Of a stretch of 64,000 bases of DNA, positions 8,838 to 16,647 are shown one piece after another. Under the pieces are notes generated by a model. That model had not been told where the DNA came from, ran no database searches, and was given only the letters and a program-made list of their open reading frames with translations. The DNA is from Bacillota bacterium. GTDB lineage: Bacteria; Bacillota; Clostridia; DSM-8532. The stretch covers positions 186,001 through 250,000 of the forward strand of contig JAEZLR010000029.1 in the NCBI GenBank assembly GCA_023415205.1. The letters run 5' to 3'. Each line of letters begins with the position of its first letter. The stretch's first letter is position 1. Both the position numbers and the translations under genes were made by a program.

Positions 8838-8971
8838 CTTTTCATCCCTCCTTAAGCCTTAGCTTGTGCCATTTTATGTGGTTTTACCCCCAATTTATTG
8901 CTCTTGACGAGTAAAACAAATACATCCTACAATAATAAATATAAGATTTCATATTTTTAGGAGATAAAAGG

Positions 8972-9835
8972 TTGAAAAAGTATTTTAAGAGCATCGGAGC
9001 CGCTCTTGCCTATCTTGCTCTATATTTGTTTATGTCACTATTGGTGGCCATAGGAGTAGGACTCTATCTGGGCTTTACCACCGCTTTTGAAACCTCGGGA
9101 GCCCGGACGGACTTATTGGCGGCGCGAATCGACACCTTTCTTCAAAGCAATGCTCCGCTCATCGTCATCCTGACCAATGTCCTAAGCCTCCTATCCTTTC
9201 TTCTTGTTACAAAAATACGAAAAAAGCCTCTCAGGGAGAGATTGGATTTGGTGCCCGTCCCCTTAAGGAATCTCTGGCCCCTTCTGGTGGCAGGACTGAC
9301 CTTGAACCTTCTTATTACCTTCTTGATCGGCTTCTTACCTATTCCTGAATCCACTTTAGAGGGCTATGCCCAGGCCACGGGCAGCCTCAATGAATACACC
9401 CTTCAGGGCTTTCTCGCCGCCGTGATAGTGGCTCCCCTCTTTGAGGAAATCATGCTGCGGGGCTATATTATGAAAACCCTTCAAAAGGGCTTACCCCACC
9501 TCCTGGCGGTGTTTCTGCAGGCCCTTATTTTCGGGCTTTTACACGGACAGATTCTTTGGGTGGCCTATTCCTTCTTTATGGGTATCCTTTTCGGGCTATT
9601 AAAATTAAGGTATCAATCCCTTTATGCTTGTATACTCCTGCACTTTTCCTTTAACGTCTCCAATTATCTCATCTCACCTTTGCTGCAATGGGCAGGAGAC
9701 AGCCTCTTTTTCTTACTGGGCATCTTTATCGTGTCGTTAGGCATAACAATCTTAATGGTCAAGCTCATTATGGAGAGAACGCGACCATCCAAAGAGCCCG
9801 CCAAGGATCTCCATGAAATTCCGATGGAGTCTTAA
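8972..9835 (+). CDS. CPBP family intramembrane metalloprotease (CAAX/Abi type)
   Basis: A 287-residue polytopic protein with about seven or eight membrane segments. The three conserved motifs of the Abi/CPBP family are present: the glutamate pair EEIMLRGY (about 159-166), the first histidine in FGLLHGQ and the second in HFSFNVSN. Family members cleave CAAX-type proteins in eukaryotes; in bacteria they are linked to bacteriocin immunity or protein maturation, and the substrate here is unknown. The start is TTG with AGGAG 8 bases upstream. It stands alone between oppositely and similarly oriented genes with no obvious partner. Confidence 0.85.
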   Translation: MKKYFKSIGAALAYLALYLFMSLLVAIGVGLYLGFTTAFETSGARTDLLAARIDTFLQSNAPLIVILTNVLSLLSFLLVTKIRKKPLRERLDLVPVPLRNLWPLLVAGLTLNLLITFLIGFLPIPESTLEGYAQATGSLNEYTLQGFLAAVIVAPLFEEIMLRGYIMKTLQKGLPHLLAVFLQALIFGLLHGQILWVAYSFFMGILFGLLKLRYQSLYACILLHFSFNVSNYLISPLLQWAGDSLFFLLGIFIVSLGITILMVKLIMERTRPSKEPAKDLHEIPMES

Positions 9836-10176
9836 GGTTCAATGATCATCTTTGAGAATATTTAAAATAAGGATAATTTGAATAATGGACTTTCTAACCT
9901 TGCACCTTTTAGCACAATTGACGGGATGTCCTTTATGTCATTTGTGTAAGGAGGTGCATTTTTAGCGCACGCTTTTTATGTCAGGAGCGAATTGTATAAA
10001 TAGACATACATTTGCACTAAATGATTATGAAATTTTTCACAAAGTGTCTTTCAAATTGTACATTCATCAGTTATAATAGTAATGACTTATGGGAGAACCA
10101 TAAGTATAAAAATTTTTATGTTATCAAAAATATCAGACGATATCGCAAAGAACAAAATTGGAAGGGAGAATTATTC
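9836..10176 (+). promoter_or_regulatory. Upstream region of pckG
   Basis: A 341-base AT-rich gap. A TATAAT lies at 10072-10077 without a convincing -35 element (TTTCAA 17 bases upstream), giving a leader of roughly 90 bases. An in-frame upstream ATG at 10021 is rejected as the pckG start because the ATG at 10177 has GGAAGGGAG in front and matches the family N-terminus. I recognise no riboswitch here. Confidence 0.35.
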
Positions 10177-11961
10177 ATGAACAAAAAACTTGAAGCATGG
10201 GTAAAAGAAGTCGCCGACCTGTGCCAACCCGATCAAATCTATTGGTGCGATGGTTCACAGGAAGAAAATGACCGCTTATTAAAAGAAATGGTTGATGCCG
10301 GAATGGCAACACCTTTAAATCCTGAAAAGCGTCCTGGCTGCTTCCTTTTCCGTAGCGATCCTTCTGACGTTGCACGTGTCGAAAACCGTACCTACATCGC
10401 CTCCAAGACCCAGGAAGAAGCGGGCCCCACCAACAACTGGATTGATCCCGAAGAGCTCAAAGGAACAATGAGAGACCTCTATAAGGGCTGCATGAAGGGC
10501 CGTACCATGTACGTTATTCCTTTCTCCATGGGTCCCATAGGCTCCCCTATCTCCAAAATCGGCGTAGAAATATCCGATAGCCCCTATGTTGTTGTCAATA
10601 TGCGCATCATGACCCGTATGGGCAAGAAGGTTCTTGAAGTACTGGGTGATGGCGAGTTCGTTCCTTGTCTGCATTCCATTGGTGCTCCTTTGGCCGAAGG
10701 ACAAAAAGATTCCTCATGGCCTTGCGCACCCATTGAGCAGAAGTACATCAGCCACTTCCCTGAGGAAAGAACCATTTGGTCCTACGGTTCCGGTTACGGC
10801 GGAAACGCTCTCCTCGGCAAAAAGTGCTTTGCTCTTCGTATCGCTTCCGTTCTGGCTCGCGATGAAGGCTGGCTGGCTGAGCATATGCTCATCCTTAAGC
10901 TTACAAGTCCCGAAGGCGAAGTCAAGTATGTTGCTGCTGCATTCCCTAGCGCTTGCGGTAAGACCAACCTGGCTATGCTCGTTCCCACCATCCCCGGATG
11001 GAAGGTTGAAACTATTGGTGACGACATCGCATGGATGAAATACGGTGCTGATGGACGTCTCTATGCTATCAATCCTGAAGCCGGCTTCTTCGGAGTGGCT
11101 CCTGGAACCTCCATGGATTCCAACCCCAATGCTATGCACAGTATTGAAAAGAACACCATCTTCACCAATGTTGGTTTAACAGATGACGGCGATATTTGGT
11201 GGGAAGGTATCGGCTATAAAGCACCTGATCACCTCATTGATTGGAAGGGCAAGGATTGGACTCCTGATTCCAAGGACCCTGCTGCTCATGCCAATGCTCG
11301 TTTCACAGCACCTGCTAATCAGTGCCCCGCTATTGCTTCTGAATGGGAAGATCCTGCAGGCGTGCCCATCTCCGCTATCCTCATTGGCGGACGTCGCCCC
11401 AGCACCATTCCTCTGGTTCATGAGAGCTTTGACTGGAATCACGGTGTATTCCTTGGCTCCATCATGGGTTCCGAGCTGACTGCTGCCGCTATTTCCGACA
11501 AAATCGGCCAGGTTCGCCGCGATCCTTTCGCTATGCTGCCTTTCATCGGTTACAATGTAAACGATTATCTGCAACACTGGCTGGATATCGGAACAAAGAC
11601 CGATGCGGATAAACTGCCTAAGATTTTCTATGTTAACTGGTTCCGTAAAGATGAAAATGGCAGATGGCTCTGGCCCGGTTACGGTGAGAACAGCCGCGTT
11701 CTGAAGTGGATCTTCGATAGAGTTTCCGGCAAGGCCGACGCTGTTAAGACCGAAATTGGTTATATGCCTACCGTTAATGCTATCGATACAACTGGTCTTG
11801 ACGTCAGCGAAGCTGATATGGCCGAGCTTCTCAAGGTTAAGAAGGACGAGTGGTTAAGAGAAGTAGAGTCCATCAAGGAACACTACAAGACCTATGGCCC
11901 ACGTCTTCCCAAGGAACTCCAAAACCAGCTTGCTGCTCTCGAAAAGAGATTACAGGCGTAA
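10177..11961 (+). CDS. pckG: Phosphoenolpyruvate carboxykinase (GTP)
   Basis: Interconverts oxaloacetate plus GTP and phosphoenolpyruvate plus CO2; cytosolic, gluconeogenic or anaplerotic. The 594 residues fit the GTP-type family (about 600). Seen: the P-loop FPSACGKTNLAML with the active-site cysteine near residue 260, the metal/nucleotide segment GDDIAWMKYGADGRLYAINPEAGFFGVAPGTS, the kinase-3-like FTNVGLTDDGDIWWEG, and the RPSTIPLVHESFDWNHGVFLGS region. Codon usage looks optimised (many GCT, CGT and AAG codons), suggesting high expression. In saccharolytic anaerobes it often works in the PEP-to-oxaloacetate direction; the sequence alone does not settle which. Confidence 0.97.
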   Translation: MNKKLEAWVKEVADLCQPDQIYWCDGSQEENDRLLKEMVDAGMATPLNPEKRPGCFLFRSDPSDVARVENRTYIASKTQEEAGPTNNWIDPEELKGTMRDLYKGCMKGRTMYVIPFSMGPIGSPISKIGVEISDSPYVVVNMRIMTRMGKKVLEVLGDGEFVPCLHSIGAPLAEGQKDSSWPCAPIEQKYISHFPEERTIWSYGSGYGGNALLGKKCFALRIASVLARDEGWLAEHMLILKLTSPEGEVKYVAAAFPSACGKTNLAMLVPTIPGWKVETIGDDIAWMKYGADGRLYAINPEAGFFGVAPGTSMDSNPNAMHSIEKNTIFTNVGLTDDGDIWWEGIGYKAPDHLIDWKGKDWTPDSKDPAAHANARFTAPANQCPAIASEWEDPAGVPISAILIGGRRPSTIPLVHESFDWNHGVFLGSIMGSELTAAAISDKIGQVRRDPFAMLPFIGYNVNDYLQHWLDIGTKTDADKLPKIFYVNWFRKDENGRWLWPGYGENSRVLKWIFDRVSGKADAVKTEIGYMPTVNAIDTTGLDVSEADMAELLKVKKDEWLREVESIKEHYKTYGPRLPKELQNQLAALEKRLQA

Positions 11962-11979
11962 ATTTCCATTGGTTTCAAA

Positions 11980-12014
11980 AGGACGGATGAGCAACCCTCA
12001 TCCGTCCTTTTTTA
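11980..12014 (+). terminator. Intrinsic terminator of pckG
   Basis: A 12-bp stem AGGACGGATGAG/CTCATCCGTCCT with loop CAACC followed by TTTTTT. A's on the other side mean it could also serve the convergent gene ending at 12030. Confidence 0.85.
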
Positions 12015-12029
12015 TTCTCTTCCCTTTAC

Positions 12030-13388
12030 TTACTTGCGTTTCTGCTCCCAATCACTCTTAGCCTTCTTGATAACCTCATCCCAAGCGAGCTTGCCTTGGA
12101 CATAGGCGCTTATATCAGGCCCCAGGGTACTTAAGCCCCACCCCTCGGGGTAGGCTCTAAAAACCCAGTTAATGAACTTCTTCGATCTGGCCTGAGAAAG
12201 GATGAACTCGCTGAGGGGATCAGAAACTGAATCGGAGGAAAAGCCCTTATAAGGGGGGATGAATTTAAGGTTTTCGCTGATGGATCTTTGCCCTTCCTCG
12301 GATAAGTAGAGCCAATTGATGAAGTCACTTGCAGCCTTCTGAACCTCCTGGGGCTTTGATTTATTGACAGCCCAATACATGGAGACCCCTATGGGGCTGG
12401 CATTCTCCTTGAAGCCCTCCACAGGGAAGGGCATGAGTCCAATTTTTGTGAGCATTTTTTTATCACTATTTTCAATGGTATTGATTATCCAGCTTCCTTG
12501 CGGGATGATGGCCACCTTGCCAGGAAGGAAGAACTCCTCCACTTGTTTCTTGTAATCCATCTCATAGGACGGCTGCACTGAATACTGATTGAAAAGATCT
12601 ACCAATTTTTTAAAGGCATCGCCATACTTAAACGCAACAGTCTTGGCATAATAGGTTTTAAAGGCATCCCCTTCAAATTCAGGAGAGAGGAACAGGTTGG
12701 ACAGATACAGACCCGTCTCAGCATTTTCTTTCGCCGGAAAAGCGAACACCGCGTCAATTTTAAGATCCTTTTTCTGCTCATCCAGCTTTTTAACGGCGAT
12801 CTCAAGGGCCTGGAAGGAATCGATTTTCTCTATGTCGATTTGTGCCTTCTCAAGAATTTCGGTGTTATAAACCAAACCATACCCTTCAATGCTGTAGGGC
12901 AGGCCATACACCTGATCCTCCATAGTGACATCCTTCAAGAGCCCTTCGATGACAAACTGGGTTGCCTCCATCCCCGAAAGGTCGGAAAGCTTGTCCTTCC
13001 AAGGGAGGATATCCTGTGGCCCGCTGATATTGAAAACATCGGGTTCATCACCCGAGTTGAACCTGGCTTTAAGCGCTTCTCGGTAATCCTTGCCCTCTTT
13101 CGGGGACTCTATGGAAAGAGAGATGTCCTTATTGCTTTCCGAGAATTTTTGGGTCACCTGGTCATAGGCCTCCTTGTAGTCCCCTTGATATTGAAAAACC
13201 CTGAGCATAACTTTATGAGAAGGGCTTTCTTGGGGGGATTGCTCCGGGGATTGGGAAGGCGATTCCGAAGGGGTTTCCTGGGAGGACTGATCCTCGGGTA
13301 AGGACTGAAAAAGTGAGCAACCTGAAATCAAACCAACTGCCAGAACAAGAGCAGCCAATTGTTGAAGACGTTTTCTTTCCATAGGCAT
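12030..13388 (-). CDS. Extracellular sugar-binding lipoprotein of an ABC importer (family 1)
   Basis: A 452-residue solute-binding protein. A signal peptide with lipobox LISGC (Cys about residue 24) is followed by a Ser/Pro/Gln-rich linker containing SPSQSPEQSP-type repeats, then a family 1 binding fold: YQGDYKEAYDQVTQKFSESNKDI, DEPDVFNISGP, YGLPYSIEGYGLVYNTEILEKA and PQGSWIINTI. Such proteins deliver oligosaccharides to MalFG-type permeases. No permease genes adjoin it, so it is an orphan. It follows the LacI gene in the same direction after 133 bases and a terminator-like hairpin. Its position next to alpha-glucan genes suggests a maltodextrin ligand, but that is inference. Confidence 0.85.
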   Translation of the reverse strand: MPMERKRLQQLAALVLAVGLISGCSLFQSLPEDQSSQETPSESPSQSPEQSPQESPSHKVMLRVFQYQGDYKEAYDQVTQKFSESNKDISLSIESPKEGKDYREALKARFNSGDEPDVFNISGPQDILPWKDKLSDLSGMEATQFVIEGLLKDVTMEDQVYGLPYSIEGYGLVYNTEILEKAQIDIEKIDSFQALEIAVKKLDEQKKDLKIDAVFAFPAKENAETGLYLSNLFLSPEFEGDAFKTYYAKTVAFKYGDAFKKLVDLFNQYSVQPSYEMDYKKQVEEFFLPGKVAIIPQGSWIINTIENSDKKMLTKIGLMPFPVEGFKENASPIGVSMYWAVNKSKPQEVQKAASDFINWLYLSEEGQRSISENLKFIPPYKGFSSDSVSDPLSEFILSQARSKKFINWVFRAYPEGWGLSTLGPDISAYVQGKLAWDEVIKKAKSDWEQKRK

Positions 13389-13417
13389 ATTCTCTCCTTA
13401 AGAGCCTTCACTCTAAA

Positions 13418-13449
13418 CAAAAAGCCGCAGGAAACCAAGCTCCCGCAAC
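13418..13449 (-). terminator. Probable terminator downstream of the LacI gene
   Basis: On the minus strand a stem of about 10 bp containing G-U pairs (GTTGCGGGA pairing with TTTCCTGCGGC) is followed by TTTTTG. The G-U pairs make it functional only leftward. Confidence 0.55.
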
Positions 13450-13521
13450 TTTTTTAAGATACCCCATACAAGGATGATCCATCTGCCCATAGCATAACCA
13501 ATGCCCGAAAGATCATGTATG

Positions 13522-14580
13522 TTATTTTATGATGGGCCGACTAACAGAGTCTCTCTCGACCAATCTGACGGGAAAGAGAACTTGTCGGCACTCCTTAGCC
13601 CTTCCTTCAATATCGTCCACAAGGGTTCCCACAGCCGCCATACCCTTCCTGAAAATATCCTGATCAATAGTGGTCAGCCCCGGAATCAGGTAATCGCAGG
13701 TTTTGAGATTATCAAACCCCACCACTGAGATTTCATCAGGCACCTTAATCTTCTTTTCCCTGAGGGCTTTTATGGCTCCAAAGGCCACAATGTCGGCAAC
13801 ACAGAAAAGGGCCGTGACACGTTGTCCTTTTTCGGGCTTTTTATGCATCTCCGCGATGGTCAGCCCCATACGGTAGCCCCCTTCAAAGGATACGCTATCC
13901 TCCATGACAAGGGAAGGGTCCTGTGGAAGCCCCGCCTCTTTAAGCGCCTCCTGATAACCCATATATCGGCTGGTGTTCACCGGGCTGGGTTGAAGCTTTC
14001 CGCTCAAAAAGGCAATCCTTTCATGGCCCATAGCGGTGAGGTGTTGACAGGCCATTTTACCCGCTAGAAAATCGTCATGGCCGATGCTGTGGCAATCTGT
14101 CTGCCCGGGATGGCTGTCCATCAGCACTACCGGAACGTGAAGAGTCTTAAGCTCATTCAAAAAAGGCTCGGGGGTGATCCCCAAAAAAATCACCCCATCC
14201 ATATTGCGTTTTCGCACCCAATCCTTGAGGCTTTGCTCGGGGCGGATTCCGGTAATGACCACATCATATTTTCTCTGCTCCGCCTCATATTCTATGCCGC
14301 TTAAAAGCTCTGCATAGAAGGGATTGTCCTTTAAGAGAAGACTTTTGTCATCCCCTGCCTGAGTGATGGGAAGCATGATGCCCAGAAGATTGCTCTTTCG
14401 CTTGGCCAGGCTCCTGGCCGTAAAGTCAGGCTGATAATGAAGCTCTTCAATGGCCCTTAATACCCTCTGGCGGGTCTCTTCCGAAACCTTGTTGATATTG
14501 TTGATCACATTTGAAACCGTTGCCACCGACACACCTACGTGGCGGGCTACATCCTTGGCCGACACCCTTGGCTCCATCAT
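13522..14580 (-). CDS. LacI-family transcriptional regulator
   Basis: A 352-residue sugar-responsive repressor. The N-terminal helix-turn-helix and hinge read VSAKDVARHVGVSVATVSNVINN ... YQPDFTARSLAKRKSNLLGI, followed by a periplasmic-binding-like effector domain (NPFYAELLSGIE, GVIFLGI, VVLMDSHPG, GHERIAFLSG, VTALFCVADIVAFGAIKALREKKIKVPDEISVVGFDN). I chose ATG at 14578-14580 because AAGGAG lies 8 bases before it. It begins 13 bases after the neopullulanase-type gene, so both are one operon. The palindrome at 16430-16443 in front of that operon is a good candidate for its own operator, giving autoregulation together with control of the divergent pullulanase gene. Confidence 0.93.
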   Translation of the reverse strand: MMEPRVSAKDVARHVGVSVATVSNVINNINKVSEETRQRVLRAIEELHYQPDFTARSLAKRKSNLLGIMLPITQAGDDKSLLLKDNPFYAELLSGIEYEAEQRKYDVVITGIRPEQSLKDWVRKRNMDGVIFLGITPEPFLNELKTLHVPVVLMDSHPGQTDCHSIGHDDFLAGKMACQHLTAMGHERIAFLSGKLQPSPVNTSRYMGYQEALKEAGLPQDPSLVMEDSVSFEGGYRMGLTIAEMHKKPEKGQRVTALFCVADIVAFGAIKALREKKIKVPDEISVVGFDNLKTCDYLIPGLTTIDQDIFRKGMAAVGTLVDDIEGRAKECRQVLFPVRLVERDSVSRPIIK

Positions 14581-14593
14581 TCTTCCCACTCCT

Positions 14594-16345
14594 TTAATTG
14601 ATGATTGCTCCCGACACCCCTCTGAGTTTTATGATAAGCTTTCCATCAACCTTTGCAAAGGAGTTTTCACCAAGAATATCCCGAGCGTCCTTCTTGCCAC
14701 TCTCCATTGGGATTTCAGCGATACAATCATTTTCGCCATTATTGATGGCAATGATGAGAGCATCCTCCCCCTGTCCTCTCTTAAAGACATAAAGCTCTTT
14801 AGCATTATCGGTCAAGAGGGTGGTATAGCCTCCTTGAAGGGCCTTCTTATGGGTCTTGCGAATACTGATCAAGGCTTTATAGTAGCTGAGCATGTCTCGG
14901 CTCCTGGCATCGTCCTCCCATAGCATAGGCCTTCTGTACTCTGCCTCGGTAAAGCCTGATAAGCCCTTTTCATCGCCATAGTATATAGAGGGAATCCCCA
15001 CATGCATCAGGTGATAGAGCGCCGCAATTTTAAGCCTCCTCAAATCACCTCCCGCCTCCGATAAAAAGCGGGGGACATCGTGGCTGTCGATGAGGTTCAT
15101 AAGGCTTTCCTGAATGGGCTTTCGATAACGCATGAGAAGTGTGTTTATCTTGGCGTCAAACTGAGAGACCGTAATCTTTCTCTTGGCAAAAAAGTCCACA
15201 CAGGCATATTTGAAATTATAATTCATCAAAGAATCAAATTGATCCCCTTGGACCCATGGCTTGGCATCATCCCAGATCTCCCCGATGAGGAAAATATCGG
15301 GTTTAATAGCTTTAACAGCCTTTTTAAGCTCCCTCCAGAACTCAAAATTCACTTCGTTGGCCACATCAAACCGCCAGCCATCTATATCAAATTCCTTAAT
15401 CCAGTAAACAGCCACATCAATGAAGTATTTCATGACCTCGGGATGACTGGTGTTGAGCTTGGGCATGGTTTCCACATAAGCAAAGCACTCATAGTTGGGG
15501 TTGGGGCCCACCGACACAGGATAACTATAAATATTATAATACCAGTCCTTATAACTGGATGCCTCACCCATTTCAATAATGTCTCGGAAAGCAAAGAAAT
15601 CCGGGCCTGAGTGATTGAAAACAGCATCAAGAATCACTCGTATCCCTTTTTCATGAGCCTTTTCCACCAATTCCTTAAAGTCGTCATTATCTCCGAAGCA
15701 AGGGTCTATAGTGTAATAATCAATGGTATCATATTTATGCCAGGAGTTGGAGGCAAAAACAGGCGTCATATAAATACAGTCAACACCCAAATCCTGCAAG
15801 TAATCCAGATTCTCAATAACCCCCTTAAGGGTGCCGCCATTGATGCTGCTGCTTCTGATGTCCCCGTCCAAGTCAAGCTGTTGCCCTTTTTGGGAGATAT
15901 ACCTTCTGGAGGTTGCAAAGCTGTCAGGAAAGATCTGATAGATGGTAGCCTCCTTAGCCCATTGGGGTACCTTCACAATATCCTCCCGGCGGATATGGTG
16001 GAAGGTGAAGTACATCTGGCGATCAGGATTCAGTGTGGTGTGAAAATCATTGTCATAATAATAAAGCGTCTCAAGGCCGTCGGATAGAACAAAATAGTAG
16101 CATATCCGCGTGTAGGGGGTTTCAAAAACGGTTTCAAAATAATCAAAGAATCTGTCCGAGGCTACCTTGTGCATAACATGGTTGCTTGTGTGAATAGGAT
16201 TGTACGGGCACATACGATCACCCACAAAGGCTGTGCATTCCCTAAGGTCTCCTTTTTTTGCCCTGAGCCTTAGAACAATCTCGTTTTCCTTTAGGGCATA
16301 GCTGTATTCGGAATAGGTTGCATGGTAAATTGCTTCAAGATTCAT
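14594..16345 (-). CDS. GH13 neopullulanase/cyclomaltodextrinase-type enzyme, cytosolic
   Basis: Hydrolyses cyclodextrins, pullulan or short maltodextrins. The 583 residues have a CBM34-like N-terminal domain (about 1-120, typical of the GH13_20 group), then the catalytic barrel starting WAKEATIYQIFPDSFATS. Catalytic residues are visible: nucleophile Asp about 327 in WRFDVANEV, acid Glu about 356 in LIGEIW, and Asp in LIDSHDVPRF. MTPVFASNSWHKYDTIDYYTIDP is the conserved loop before domain B. There is no signal peptide, so it acts on imported oligosaccharides. AAGGAG precedes the ATG. First gene of an operon with the LacI regulator. Confidence 0.92.
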   Translation of the reverse strand: MNLEAIYHATYSEYSYALKENEIVLRLRAKKGDLRECTAFVGDRMCPYNPIHTSNHVMHKVASDRFFDYFETVFETPYTRICYYFVLSDGLETLYYYDNDFHTTLNPDRQMYFTFHHIRREDIVKVPQWAKEATIYQIFPDSFATSRRYISQKGQQLDLDGDIRSSSINGGTLKGVIENLDYLQDLGVDCIYMTPVFASNSWHKYDTIDYYTIDPCFGDNDDFKELVEKAHEKGIRVILDAVFNHSGPDFFAFRDIIEMGEASSYKDWYYNIYSYPVSVGPNPNYECFAYVETMPKLNTSHPEVMKYFIDVAVYWIKEFDIDGWRFDVANEVNFEFWRELKKAVKAIKPDIFLIGEIWDDAKPWVQGDQFDSLMNYNFKYACVDFFAKRKITVSQFDAKINTLLMRYRKPIQESLMNLIDSHDVPRFLSEAGGDLRRLKIAALYHLMHVGIPSIYYGDEKGLSGFTEAEYRRPMLWEDDARSRDMLSYYKALISIRKTHKKALQGGYTTLLTDNAKELYVFKRGQGEDALIIAINNGENDCIAEIPMESGKKDARDILGENSFAKVDGKLIIKLRGVSGAIIN

Positions 16346-16429
16346 AAAAGCTCTCCTTCCGTTTTTGGAATGCTTATTAAAGACCTATTTTCAAAAGCTA
16401 GGGGATAGGATAAAATAGAATGACGGTTT

Positions 16430-16443
16430 GTTAACCGGTTAAC
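16430..16443. promoter_or_regulatory. 14-bp palindromic operator, probably LacI-family
   Basis: GTTAACCGGTTAAC is a perfect palindrome with a central CG, the symmetry of LacI-family sites. It sits in the 302-base gap between the divergent neopullulanase-type gene and pulA. Leftward, TTAACA within it could be a -35 with TATCCT 16 bases on; rightward, TTGACT begins directly after it at 16444. The position suggests it can control both genes. The rest of the gap is AT-rich with no other clear structure. Confidence 0.6.
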
Positions 16444-16647
16444 TTGACTATATCATGGCTAAAAAGGTGTGTCAATGCGAAGACTTTGGAACTTTCATTT
16501 ATCCATTGAGTACTTGTTCATGAGGGAAAACAAAGCCAGGGCTAAGAAGACCTTTCTTTTTGGTGCATATGATAAGTATGTTCACCGACCTTTATGGTAA
16601 AATATTAACCATAGGATCAACATTTGAGGGTGCTTGGGAGAGAAAGT

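Noticed and set aside
10021..10176. N-terminal extension of PEP carboxykinase
   Set aside because: The frame is open upstream, but the extra 52 residues contain the promoter region, are unlike the family, and the ATG at 10177 has its own ribosome site.
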